Below are positions 37,418 to 46,208 of a stretch of DNA of 64,000 nucleotides, one piece after another. The stretch's first letter is position 1, and every line of letters starts with the position of its first letter. Below the pieces are notes generated by a model. The model did no database searches and had not been told where the DNA came from. It saw only the letters and a program-made list of their open reading frames with translations. This DNA comes from Staphylococcus lloydii. Lineage in GTDB: Bacteria > Bacillota > Bacilli > Staphylococcales > Staphylococcaceae. The stretch spans positions 62,001-126,000 of the forward strand of contig NZ_CP064056.1 of the NCBI RefSeq assembly GCF_015775975.1. The letters run 5' to 3'. The translations under genes and the position numbers were made by a program.

Positions 37418-38159
37418 GATTATGAATGTTGAAAAGTCATATTCGCGTTCAAAAATGTTTCGGCTTAGCATGAACCCTATTGTTAAAGATGTATCCTTTG
37501 AATGTCCAGTTGGTAAATCAATTGCAATTATCGGAGAGAGCGGTAGTGGGAAATCAACGTTGAGTAAGATGGTTTTAGGTATTGAGAAGCCTGACAAAGG
37601 TTCAGTAACGTTGAATGATCAGCCAATGTATAAGAAAAAGGTAAGAAATCATCAAATAAGTGCGGTTTTTCAAGATTATACATCTTCATTACATCCATTC
37701 CAATCTGTGAAAGAACTATTATTAGAAGTAATGTGCCAGTGTGACAATAAATCTAAGACTGTCATGGAGGCACGAGCGATTGAATTATTAGAAGAAGTTG
37801 GATTATCGGAAGTATACATGAACAAATATCCAAATATGTTATCCGGCGGTGAAGCGCAACGTGTGGCAATCGCACGCGCCATATGCATGAACCCTAAATA
37901 TATATTGTTTGATGAAGCAATCAGCTCATTAGATATGTCGATTCAAATCCAAATTTTAGATTTGTTAGTAAATTTACGCTCGAAAAGGCAGTTAAGTTAT
38001 ATTTTTATTACTCATGATATTCAAGCTGCTACTTACTTGTGTGAGCAGTTAATTATTTTTAAAACCGGTAAAATTGAAGAACAAATTGCAACCAAAGATT
38101 TACATCTAAGTGTTAATGCTTATACAAAAGCATTGATTGAAAAACAATTATCATTCTAA
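37410..38159 (+). CDS. cntF: Staphylopine importer ATPase CntF
   Basis: A 249-residue ABC ATPase: Walker A GESGSGKSTLSKMV, Q-loop FQDYTSSLHP, signature LSGGEAQRVAIARAI, Walker B ILFDEAISSLD (Ala replaces the usual Pro) and ITHD. It forms the second ATPase half with CntD and is followed by cntE after 11 nt. Confidence 0.93.
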   Translation: MLKIMNVEKSYSRSKMFRLSMNPIVKDVSFECPVGKSIAIIGESGSGKSTLSKMVLGIEKPDKGSVTLNDQPMYKKKVRNHQISAVFQDYTSSLHPFQSVKELLLEVMCQCDNKSKTVMEARAIELLEEVGLSEVYMNKYPNMLSGGEAQRVAIARAICMNPKYILFDEAISSLDMSIQIQILDLLVNLRSKRQLSYIFITHDIQAATYLCEQLIIFKTGKIEEQIATKDLHLSVNAYTKALIEKQLSF

Positions 38160-38170
38160 GGAGCGAGACA

Positions 38171-39361
38171 ATGAAAGGTGCTATGGCATGGCCTTTTTTG
38201 AGATTATATATACTAACATTAATGTTTTTTAGTGCTAACGCTATTTTGAATGTCTTTATACCATTACACGGACATGATATTGGAGCTACAAATACAGTTA
38301 TCGGTATTGTAATGGGTGCTTATATGCTAACTGCTATGGTATTTAGACCTTGGGCAGGACAAATTATTGCAAGTGTAGGTCCGATTAAAGTATTACGCAT
38401 CATTTTAATTATTAATGCAGTTGCATTAATTCTATACGGTTTTACTGGATTAGAAGGCTATTTCTTGGCACGTGTGATGCAAGGTGTATGTACAGCGTTT
38501 TTCTCGATGTCATTACAACTAGGAATTATTGATGCCTTACCAGAAGAGCATCGTTCAGAAGGAGTTTCGTTATATTCATTATTTTCGACAATCCCTAATT
38601 TGATTGGTCCTATTATAGCCATTGGTATTTGGCACGCTGATAATATATCTATTTTTGCGATAGTTATTATTTTTATTGCGTTATCCACTACGTTCTTTGG
38701 TTATCGTGTCACAATTGCCGAACAAGAACCGGACATATCCAATAAAATTGAAAAAATGTCATTTAATGCTGTTACGGTATTTGCTCAGGTTTTCAAAAAC
38801 AAAGAATTGTTCAACAGTGGTTTAATCATGATTGTAGCATCGATAGTTTTTGGAGCGGTAAGTACTTTTGTGCCGTTGTACACTGTGAATTATAACTTTG
38901 CCAGTTCGGGTATATTCCTAACTATTCAAGCTATAGCAGTAGTTGCAGCAAGATTTTATTTAAGGAAATATATTCCCTCGGATGGATTATGGCATCCAAA
39001 ATTTATGGTAACTGTATTATCGCTACTAATGATTGCATCTTTTGTTGTGGCGTTTGGCCCGCAAGTAGGCGTCGTGATTTTCTATGCGAGCGCAATCTTA
39101 ATCGGAATCACGCAAGCATTGGTATACCCAATATTAACGTCTTATCTAAGCTTTGTCTTACCTAAAGTAGGGCGTAACATGTTATTAGGTTTGTTTATTG
39201 CATGTGCAGATTTAGGCATTTCTTTAGGAAGTGTCATAATGGGCCCGCTATCTGATTTACTAGGATTTAAAGGTATGTATATTATTTGTGGGCTACTTGT
39301 AGTTTGCGTAATGATTTTAAGCGTGATGAAACGTCCTGCATACTATAATGGGAAATTATAA
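38171..39361 (+). CDS. cntE: Staphylopine exporter CntE (MFS)
   Basis: A 396-residue twelve-span major facilitator protein that exports newly made staphylopine. The N-terminal half has VFIPLHGHDIGATNTVIGIV and the RPWAGQIIASVG motif-A region; the C-terminal half has LPKVGRNMLLGLFIACADLG. Its place at the end of the operon matches S. aureus. Confidence 0.9.
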   Translation: MKGAMAWPFLRLYILTLMFFSANAILNVFIPLHGHDIGATNTVIGIVMGAYMLTAMVFRPWAGQIIASVGPIKVLRIILIINAVALILYGFTGLEGYFLARVMQGVCTAFFSMSLQLGIIDALPEEHRSEGVSLYSLFSTIPNLIGPIIAIGIWHADNISIFAIVIIFIALSTTFFGYRVTIAEQEPDISNKIEKMSFNAVTVFAQVFKNKELFNSGLIMIVASIVFGAVSTFVPLYTVNYNFASSGIFLTIQAIAVVAARFYLRKYIPSDGLWHPKFMVTVLSLLMIASFVVAFGPQVGVVIFYASAILIGITQALVYPILTSYLSFVLPKVGRNMLLGLFIACADLGISLGSVIMGPLSDLLGFKGMYIICGLLVVCVMILSVMKRPAYYNGKL

Positions 39362-40090
39362 AGCCTTCTTCAAATAAGTTTTCACTTTGTTGATTTATTT
39401 CATTATTATCATAATAATTATGAAGTTGACTATACAAAGCTTCCCTCTAAAAATTGATTTCTAAATAGTGTTATACGTTATTTATCTTAATTTTAGAATG
39501 AGCCAGGAAGATTATTAGTAAAATAGTTAATAAGGGGAAACGTACCATAAATTATGCGGGTTTAGCCTATTATTGTATTATCTTATCAAAACCATTAAAG
39601 ACAAATAGAGAACCATTTTTGTGTGTATCTTGTTGTTCAGTTTAAATTTTTATAATGATTTATCCTTGCAAGAAATAAATTAAGATAATTAAATATAATT
39701 ATGTATTAAAATAGGACGTCCCTTACTATTGAGTGAGGGATGCCCTATTTTAATGTAGTCATGATTTGTCTATATTAGTGTAAAAAATTGCTAACTTTAT
39801 TATTTTACTGTTTTATAAATAACTATACTTTTGTTTTTGGATGTATCTAATGCATAAACTTTGAGTTTAATTCTTTTTTCTGTGTTTTAATATTTAATTT
39901 ATATATCCCATTTTTAGGATTTTTAGCTAAGTCTTTGAAAATTAATTTATTTTTTCACAAACTATAATTTATTTGCTTTATACCCAAAAATAAATGATTA
40001 AAATATTATAATATTTTACTTTTGAGTTCCTTGCTTGTATTTAACTTTATGTTTTCTGTATATTTTGTGTATTTAGGTCAATTCTGTATT
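39362..40090. other. 729-nt gap after cntE with two decayed repeats and a hairpin
   Basis: It holds the 26-bp repeat at 39464-39489, a degraded dispersed repeat at 39526-39563 (TAATAAGGGGAAACGTACCA then ATGCGGG) and a hairpin at 39705-39754. The rest is AT-rich with no credible ORF. Confidence 0.5.
39705..39754. terminator. Candidate bidirectional terminator
   Basis: ATTAAAATAGG (39705-39715) pairs with CCTATTTTAAT (39744-39754), and an inner TCCCT/AGGGA pair tightens the stem. It lies 344 nt past cntE and 336 nt past the end of the 148-residue minus-strand gene. Confidence 0.5.
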
Positions 40091-40537
40091 TTATTGATCA
40101 TGAACTGTTCCATCCTCTTCAACTATAAAAACATAGGATCCATGACCACTTTTATTATTAGCTAAAATTTTCCAATGTCCATTTTCGTAAGTTGGTTCTT
40201 GAAAAGTGACTAAACTTGGGTCTCCACCGTTAGCTTTAAAATCGTCTAATAAATAATCAAATACATTATTACGATTCACTACATTTGAACTTTCTTCTTT
40301 TGTACTTTGCGCTTGTGTATTGTTTTCATTACTTGTATTTTGTGTTGTGTTATTGTTCAAATCATTTTCATTATTTTCTTCATTTGTAGATTCATCATTT
40401 TTGTTGGCATCTACTTTTGATTGTAACTTGTCTTTTTCTAACTCTACTTCTTGATATTTAGTATATCCAAAAAATCCCACAGCTGCTAATATTCCTAAAA
40501 TGGCAATTATTGTTATTATGCTTAATAATTTTTTCAT
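40091..40537 (-). CDS. Small membrane-anchored extracellular protein, DUF4887-like
   Basis: A 148-residue protein with an N-terminal membrane anchor (KKLLSIITIIAILGILAAVG), a short coiled coil (VELEKDKLQSKVDANK), a long Asn/Thr/Glu-rich linker and a C-terminal domain of about 55 residues (NNVFDYLLDDFKANGGDPSL, then GHWKILANNKSGHGSYVFIV). It is built like its upstream neighbour. I recall similar staphylococcal proteins of unknown function; the family name is tentative. It starts 17 nt after the neighbour ends. Confidence 0.7.
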   Translation of the reverse strand: MKKLLSIITIIAILGILAAVGFFGYTKYQEVELEKDKLQSKVDANKNDESTNEENNENDLNNNTTQNTSNENNTQAQSTKEESSNVVNRNNVFDYLLDDFKANGGDPSLVTFQEPTYENGHWKILANNKSGHGSYVFIVEEDGTVHDQ

Positions 40538-40554
40538 AACCTATCCCCCTAAAT

Positions 40555-41163
40555 TTAATAATTTCCACCTTGACCATTTGCACGAGCTTCTACTTGACCT
40601 CTTAAATAATCAATATAATCTCCAGAGCCTTCAGCTCTACTATCGACAGCGGCAGCTTCTTCTTCACTCATACCTTCTTTATATGCCTCTAGAAATTCAT
40701 CATCGGACATATTTTTAGCATCTTCAGCAGTATATTTTGGTTGGTTTTCTTTATTACTATCATCATTAGTATCAATGCCTTTGACAGCTACTTGGAGTTT
40801 ACCTTCCCTTTCTAATTTTTCTAATTCTGGAGTCATTTCATCTCTAGTAATAACGCCATCACTGTTTGTATCATTTTTCATAATGTTATTCGGATCATAT
40901 GAATTGTCTATATTTTGTTTGTTTATAGATGTTGCTTGTTCCTGATTTCCGTTCGTTTGATTTGTATTCGTTTGATTATCATTATTCTTGTCCTGCTTAT
41001 CAATGGTGTTATGCTTTTTATCAGCTAACTTAGTCTTTTCTTTTTTTAGTTCTAAATCTTTGTAACTACCATATGCAAATACAACTGCAACTCCCAATAT
41101 TGCAACTAATAAAATCGTACCCAAACTAGCTAAAAATTTTTTCAATTTATTCTCCCCATTCAT
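40555..41163 (-). CDS. Membrane-anchored extracellular protein with an EF-hand loop
   Basis: A 202-residue protein: membrane anchor ASLGTILLVAILGVAVVFAY, a coiled coil KDLELKKEKTKLADKKH, an Asn/Gln-rich linker, then DTNSDGVITRDE, a complete 12-residue EF-hand calcium loop (Asp1, Asn3, Asp5, Gly6, Ile8, Glu12) at about residues 98-109. A second partial loop GIDTNDDSNKEN follows near 129. The C-terminus AEDAKNMSDDEFLEAYKEGM, then EEEAAAVDSRAEGSGDYIDY, is a short helical domain. Function unknown. It is the first gene of the pair and its ggggag ribosome site precedes the ATG at 41163. Confidence 0.72.
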   Translation of the reverse strand: MNGENKLKKFLASLGTILLVAILGVAVVFAYGSYKDLELKKEKTKLADKKHNTIDKQDKNNDNQTNTNQTNGNQEQATSINKQNIDNSYDPNNIMKNDTNSDGVITRDEMTPELEKLEREGKLQVAVKGIDTNDDSNKENQPKYTAEDAKNMSDDEFLEAYKEGMSEEEAAAVDSRAEGSGDYIDYLRGQVEARANGQGGNY

Positions 41164-41290
41164 TTAATATTTACTTTGTATTATTATATTAATTTATTTA
41201 GCTACGCTTTTCTATATATTTTTTAAATTATTAATCAAGAATGTATTAATCAATTCAATGAATCTCTAGATACTGTACATTTGTAGTGGT

Positions 41291-41515
41291 TTATTCGTTT
41301 ACTTCAGCAGGTTTATCTAAAGTATTACTAACAATCTCGTTCTTTAAAACCAAAAATTGCTCTTCTATTTGAATATCATCAAAGTTATTCATTAGCCATA
41401 CTTGTAGTCCTTTCAATAGTCTTTGTAACTGGAAAGTTATATATGGTCCTAAAGAATGGATTAGATTATAAGTGGATACCAGAATAGTTAATATAAAGTT
41501 AAATTTAGGAACACT
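41291..41515 (-). pseudogene. Possible coding remnant, identity unknown
   Basis: The minus-strand frame is open for about 75 codons and reads NFILTILVSTYNLIHSLGPY, then ITFQLQRLLKGLQVWLMNNF, then DDIQIEEQFLVLKNEIVSNT before TAA at 41291. It lacks a start codon with a ribosome site. It looks like a membrane-proximal protein end. The remaining 41164-41773 sequence is AT-rich; a TATAAT at about 41711 may belong to the promoter of the next operon. Confidence 0.3.
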
Positions 41516-41791
41516 TTATACAAAATGTTTTATTTCAGCTAAATATATAAAAGAATAACAACGAGCATAAGAACAATGAGAGAGGATAATGGTTAATAAA
41601 AAATATAAAGAAAACTTTTATGATACATAAAAATATTATTATGATATTAATTTTAATATTTAATTGTATTAAAAATTGTTAGTATCTATTGTTTTAAATT
41701 TTTAAAATAGTTATAATATATAGGGTTAAGGAAAACAAATTGGAAGAGCAAAAGGAACAATTATATTATAAATTTGGGAAGAGGGGATATT

Positions 41792-44092
41792 ATGTTTTTT
41801 TCAATTATTATTCCGTTTAAAGATGGAGGATATAGAGAAAAGTATTTAGAGAATTGTGTTGATAGTTTATGTCAGCAAACCTTCACTGATTTTGAAGCTA
41901 TATTTGTACATGATGACTCAGAAAAGCTTCAAAATATAATTAGCGAGAGTGGATTAAAAGCGAGTGTTATCAATATGAATGAATCGGATACTTTATCCGA
42001 TTATAGAAATATAGGTATTGAGAAGGCGAAAGGTGAATACGTAATCTTTTTGGACTCAGATGATTATTTACATCCTAATGCGTTAGTGTATGCAAATGAA
42101 ATGATTAAAGAAAATGAAAATCAGAACGATGTATTTAAATTTGGTATTGCTAAAACTAACTTAGATAAGATATCTACTTTAAGTAAGTCAAAAAGAGCTT
42201 TTTTTGAAGGAGAGTCATTTTCTAAAATAGAAGAAATTTTAAGGGATGTTAGTATCGATGTTGATAAGAAAAAGGTTAAGCAGATTATTAATGGTTTATT
42301 TGAAAAACAAATGATTAATCATAAATTTAATAATATTAAGCCTAGTAGATACCTACAAGATTTAAATTATCAATTTAGAGTACATAGTTTCATTATAAGA
42401 AGAAAATTTTTAACTGATAATTATTTATATTTTAAATCTTCTAATAATTTATACGGTGATATACCATTTTTAATAGAGCTTTATAATAAAACTGAAAGCA
42501 TAAAACAAACAACTACAAAGCTTTATTATAAATATATACACAATGACACCATTAATGACCCATCTTTAACTCAAGAAGAACATAATGATCGATTGTTAAT
42601 GAGAATGTCTGCTTTAAATGAAGGTTTAAATTATTGTTACGACCTTCGATTAGCTAGAAAATTAAAATTATCAGCTATTAATTATTATTTGTATAAAGTA
42701 GTTAAGAGTAGTATCTTCTCTGAGTCATATTCAGAATTAGAAAAAATATATAAAAAGTTGAATTCTATATTAAATAGACCTTCGACAGAATTTACTTTAA
42801 GTAAAAGGCATGATTATGAAATCAGTGCAATAAAAAAAGGGAAGTTTAAAAAAGCATACTACTTAAGCAAAGCAAGAGTATTGGGTTATAAAACATATCA
42901 ATTTTCAAAACCGAAAAATCAAAGGTTTAGACAAAAGAAAATACAAAAGAATATTTTCACTAAGTTACCTATAAAAGATAATACAATATTATATGAGAGT
43001 TTTTTAGGCAAAAATTATTCTGATAGCCCTAAGTCCATTTTTAAATATTTATTAGAGAATGAACCGAACAAATGGAAACATATTTGGGTGTTAAATAATA
43101 AAGAACTCGTAGAAAAAGAACCAGAATTTAAAAATAATAATGTAAAAATTATTAACAGGTTCAGTTGGAAATACTTCTATTATGTAACTGTATCAAAGTA
43201 TTTTGTATTAAACATGAGACAGCCTAAATGGCTATATAAAAAAGCTGAACAGGTTATTTTATCTACTTGGCATGGAACTCCTCTTAAAAGGCTAGTTTTC
43301 GATATGGAGAATGTAACTTCAGCAAATAGAAATTATAAGAAAGACTTTTATAATCAATCTAGAAATTGGGATTATTTGATTGCAGCAAACAAGTACAGCG
43401 AAAATATATTTGAAAGTGCTTTTATGTATCCTAGAGAAAATATACTTACATATGGATATCCGAGAAATGACATTTTAACTAATCACACTGAGGAGTATAA
43501 AAAGCAGATTAAAGAACAATTAGGACTACCTAGTTCAAAAAAGGTTATATTATATGCTCCAACATGGAGAGATGATGAATTCCATTCAGTAGGGAATTAT
43601 AAATTCAAATTACAAATTGATCTGGATCAATTGAGAAAAGAAGTGGGAAAAGAGTACGTTATTGCCTTAAGGATGCATTATTTTATTTCAGATAATATGG
43701 ATTTAAAAGGTTATGAAGGGTTTGCATATGATTTTTCAAAATATAATGATATAAATGATTTGTATATTGCTAGTGATATGTTAATTACTGATTATTCTTC
43801 AGTATTCTTTGACTATGCTATACTTAGAAAACCTATTTTGTTCTACACATATGATTTGGATAAGTATCAAAATATGTTACGAGGTTTTTATATAGATGTG
43901 AATAAGGAATTGCCAGGTCCTCTGTTACTTTCAAACGATGAAGTCATAGAATCTATAAAAAATATCAACAAAGTTAATGAAGAATATAAAAATAAATACG
44001 AAGAATTTTATAAAAAATTCTGCTATTTAGAAGATGGTAATGCATCTAAAAGAGTTGTGAAAACTGTTTTTGGTGAGAAATTGGGAGATTAA
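41792..44092 (+). CDS. Bifunctional GT2 / TagF-like glycerophosphotransferase (cell-wall polymer synthesis)
   Basis: A protein of about 766 residues. Residues 1-250 are a GT-A family 2 glycosyltransferase: SIIIPFKDGGYREKYLENCV, then FLDSDDYLHPNAL with the metal-binding DSD. Residues 395-760 are a CDP-glycerol:polyol glycerophosphotransferase domain: VILSTWHGTPLKRLVFDMEN (catalytic HGTPLK), LYAPTWRDDE, and DMLITDYSSVFFDYAILRKP. The fusion probably builds a teichoic-acid-like polymer with sugar and polyol phosphate. The ATG at 41792 has gagggga 5-6 nt upstream; a TTG at 41774 is less likely. A TarM-like gene lies downstream. Confidence 0.88.
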   Translation: MFFSIIIPFKDGGYREKYLENCVDSLCQQTFTDFEAIFVHDDSEKLQNIISESGLKASVINMNESDTLSDYRNIGIEKAKGEYVIFLDSDDYLHPNALVYANEMIKENENQNDVFKFGIAKTNLDKISTLSKSKRAFFEGESFSKIEEILRDVSIDVDKKKVKQIINGLFEKQMINHKFNNIKPSRYLQDLNYQFRVHSFIIRRKFLTDNYLYFKSSNNLYGDIPFLIELYNKTESIKQTTTKLYYKYIHNDTINDPSLTQEEHNDRLLMRMSALNEGLNYCYDLRLARKLKLSAINYYLYKVVKSSIFSESYSELEKIYKKLNSILNRPSTEFTLSKRHDYEISAIKKGKFKKAYYLSKARVLGYKTYQFSKPKNQRFRQKKIQKNIFTKLPIKDNTILYESFLGKNYSDSPKSIFKYLLENEPNKWKHIWVLNNKELVEKEPEFKNNNVKIINRFSWKYFYYVTVSKYFVLNMRQPKWLYKKAEQVILSTWHGTPLKRLVFDMENVTSANRNYKKDFYNQSRNWDYLIAANKYSENIFESAFMYPRENILTYGYPRNDILTNHTEEYKKQIKEQLGLPSSKKVILYAPTWRDDEFHSVGNYKFKLQIDLDQLRKEVGKEYVIALRMHYFISDNMDLKGYEGFAYDFSKYNDINDLYIASDMLITDYSSVFFDYAILRKPILFYTYDLDKYQNMLRGFYIDVNKELPGPLLLSNDEVIESIKNINKVNEEYKNKYEEFYKKFCYLEDGNASKRVVKTVFGEKLGD

Positions 44093-44093
44093 T

Positions 44094-44201
44094 ATGAAAA
44101 AAGCATTATTTTTTACGATAGTTTTATATGGAGTTATATATATTAAAAATAAAGAAATTAAGAAGATATTAGAGTATTATTCAGTAGACGATGAAGAATA
44201 A
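44094..44201 (+). CDS. Small ORF, 35 residues, one predicted membrane span
   Basis: It starts one base after the upstream stop (taaTatg) behind gggag. The product is MKKALFFTIVLYGVIYIKNK followed by an acidic tail ending DDEE. Ribosome site and spacing are good, but nothing else supports it. Its stop codon overlaps the ribosome site of the TarM-like gene, so it may serve translational coupling. Confidence 0.45.
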   Translation: MKKALFFTIVLYGVIYIKNKEIKKILEYYSVDDEE

Positions 44202-44213
44202 GGGGTTTTTAAA

Positions 44214-45695
44214 ATCAATCATGTATATTTAGTTATCTTTGATTTAAATATTAAAAAAGGTGGTAAAACCACTTCACTTTTAACAAGAGCAAAAGTTTTC
44301 AATGATTATAATATAAAAACGGATATAGTTACTTTTGATTATAAAAGTAACTATGAAGTTATCCTTGATGATCTTAGAAAAATAAATAAATTAGATAATA
44401 AAACTGAAGTACATAATCAATTTTATTTTTTTGAAGAAAGATCTTTAAAGTTAATAGATAATCCTAATAATATTAATAACCACTATGAGCAGTTTCTTAA
44501 TAATAATATTAATGTAAAAAAAGGAAAAAATAAGTTTGAGATTTTTTCTTCAACAACTGGTGAGAAAATTGCTCTTTTGAAATATAAAGAAAACGATGTA
44601 GATTATATATTAGACTTATTTGAGAATAACTATAGAACTAAGAGAATTTATTCTGAGGGGAATTGGATTAGAAGAATTAAAGAATTCGATTTTAATAAGG
44701 TGTTTAAAGCTGAAGTTTTTTATAATAGAAAAGGACAACCTTTTTTAAGAAGAAATATTAATGAAGAAACTAATGCAATAGAAGATATATATCTTCTATC
44801 TGAAAATAAACATTTCAAAAATAACAAAGAATTAGGAAGTTATTTTTTAAGTAACCTGATTGAAGATACTAGCGATAATATTATTGTATGTGATGGCACA
44901 GGCAGTTTAGATAAAATTATCGGTACTAACCATTCACATATTCAAAAATATGCAGTTATGCACACTACCCATAAGACTCCTCAAGGTAAGATTAAAAAAG
45001 TAGAGGAAAATGTTTTGAATAATAGTGAAAGTTTAACGGGTGTTGTTTTTTTAACTCAAGATTATATCAATGATGTAGAAATTGAATATAATCTTCAAAA
45101 TTCATATTTAATACCTAACTTTATAAAAGAGATACCAGAAAATCATAAGCCCTCTGGTAATAAAATAATAGGATGTATATCTAGATTAGTTGAGGGTAAA
45201 GGTTTTGATTTACTTATCAATGTAGCTAAATTGGTAATAAACAAAGATCCAGAAATAGAATTTCATATTTATGGTGAAGGTAGTCATAAAGAGAAGATAA
45301 AAGAAATGATTATTAATAATAACTTAGAAAATAATGTGAAATTATTTGGTTATACAACAAATCCATATGAAACGCTGAGTGATTTTAGATGTGTTTTATC
45401 AACATCTCAAAGTGAAGTACAAAGTTTAAGTATGATAGAAGGCATGTTAGCTGGTAAACCTATCATTGCTTTCGATATTAAATATGGACCTTCTCAATTT
45501 GTATTTAACAATAGAAATGGTTATCTAATTCCAAATAAAGACACCCTAAGTATGGCAGAAGCTATAATAGATATAATGAAAGATGATTCTAAATATGTTG
45601 ATTATGGCGAAGAATCAAGAAGAATAGTTCTTAAAGAATTTGATCCTGATAATATTATGAACAAATGGATAAGTACATTTAATAAGAATAAATAA
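44214..45695 (+). CDS. TarM-like wall teichoic acid glycosyltransferase, start codon ATC
   Basis: A GT-B glycosyltransferase resembling staphylococcal TarM, which adds alpha-GlcNAc to wall teichoic acid. Evidence: FDLNIKKGGKTTSLLTRAKV at the N-terminus (the KGG loop), KTDIVTFDYKSNYE, IVCDGTGSLDKIIGTNHSHI, the C-terminal GYTTNPYETLSDFRC, and the EX7E motif in SEVQSLSMIEGMLAGKP. From ATC at 44214 the frame is open and encodes exactly 493 residues, the TarM length as I recall it, and residue 1 aligns with the TarM start Met. AGGGG (44201-44205) lies 8 nt before ATC. There is no in-frame ATG, GTG or TTG until TTG 44577, which would remove 121 residues of the fold and has no ribosome site. Either ATC is used or the start was lost by ATG-to-ATC mutation. 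Confidence 0.85.
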   Translation: MNHVYLVIFDLNIKKGGKTTSLLTRAKVFNDYNIKTDIVTFDYKSNYEVILDDLRKINKLDNKTEVHNQFYFFEERSLKLIDNPNNINNHYEQFLNNNINVKKGKNKFEIFSSTTGEKIALLKYKENDVDYILDLFENNYRTKRIYSEGNWIRRIKEFDFNKVFKAEVFYNRKGQPFLRRNINEETNAIEDIYLLSENKHFKNNKELGSYFLSNLIEDTSDNIIVCDGTGSLDKIIGTNHSHIQKYAVMHTTHKTPQGKIKKVEENVLNNSESLTGVVFLTQDYINDVEIEYNLQNSYLIPNFIKEIPENHKPSGNKIIGCISRLVEGKGFDLLINVAKLVINKDPEIEFHIYGEGSHKEKIKEMIINNNLENNVKLFGYTTNPYETLSDFRCVLSTSQSEVQSLSMIEGMLAGKPIIAFDIKYGPSQFVFNNRNGYLIPNKDTLSMAEAIIDIMKDDSKYVDYGEESRRIVLKEFDPDNIMNKWISTFNKNK

Positions 45696-45816
45696 AGTTA
45701 GTTAAATTTTGATGAGTTAACTTCATTGGAATATAAAAATGAATAGAGTATGAAAAAGGTTTAGAAGAATATATAAAATCAAATAAATAATAATACTTTG
45801 CCCGCATACACATGTT

Positions 45817-45855
45817 AAAAGCTAGCCCTTTATATCGGGCTAGCTTTTACTTTTT
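45817..45855 (+). terminator. Terminator of the cell-wall glycosyltransferase operon
   Basis: AAAAGCTAGCCC (45817-45828) pairs exactly with GGGCTAGCTTTT (45837-45848), followed by ACTTTTT. Confidence 0.85.
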
Positions 45856-45904
45856 CGAATTATTTGATTGTTTGGGCTATCATCTCTTTATTTTTAGAAA
45901 TCTC

Positions 45905-46105
45905 ACAAATAAGGAGAAAAGTACCATAAGTGCGGGGATTTTATTTTCTTTATAAAGGTATTTTGAGCGTATAACAGTGCATGTAATATGTAGAAATTAA
46001 GTTTACTTTTCTTTCTGTTGTAATATAAATTCAATTAATTGGATTCTTGTAACTTATTATATTGGAAAATAATGCTATAAAATCACCTAGAGAATAGGTG
46101 GTTTT
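45905..46105. other. Gap with a decayed dispersed repeat and a small hairpin
   Basis: A degraded copy of the dispersed repeat lies at 45905-45942 (ACAAATAAGGAGAAAAGTAC then CATAAGTGCGGGG). At 46079-46105, AAAATCACCTA pairs with TAGGTGGTTTT, a plausible minus-strand terminator for the MBL gene that ends at 46209. Confidence 0.5.
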
Positions 46106-46208
46106 ATTAAATATATACTGTTTTATGGTGTTTTTGAATGATAAGTATACGTGTGAAGTATTTAATTCATTAGTGATCAGAGCTATTGTTAAGGGAGAAC
46201 ATCATCAT

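Noticed and set aside
44191-44230. Programmed -1 frameshift from ATG 44191 at T-TTA-AAA into the TarM-like gene
   Set aside because: The heptamer is canonical, but the ATG has no ribosome site and the protein would gain eight residues beyond the family start. The ATC explanation fits the ribosome site and alignment better.
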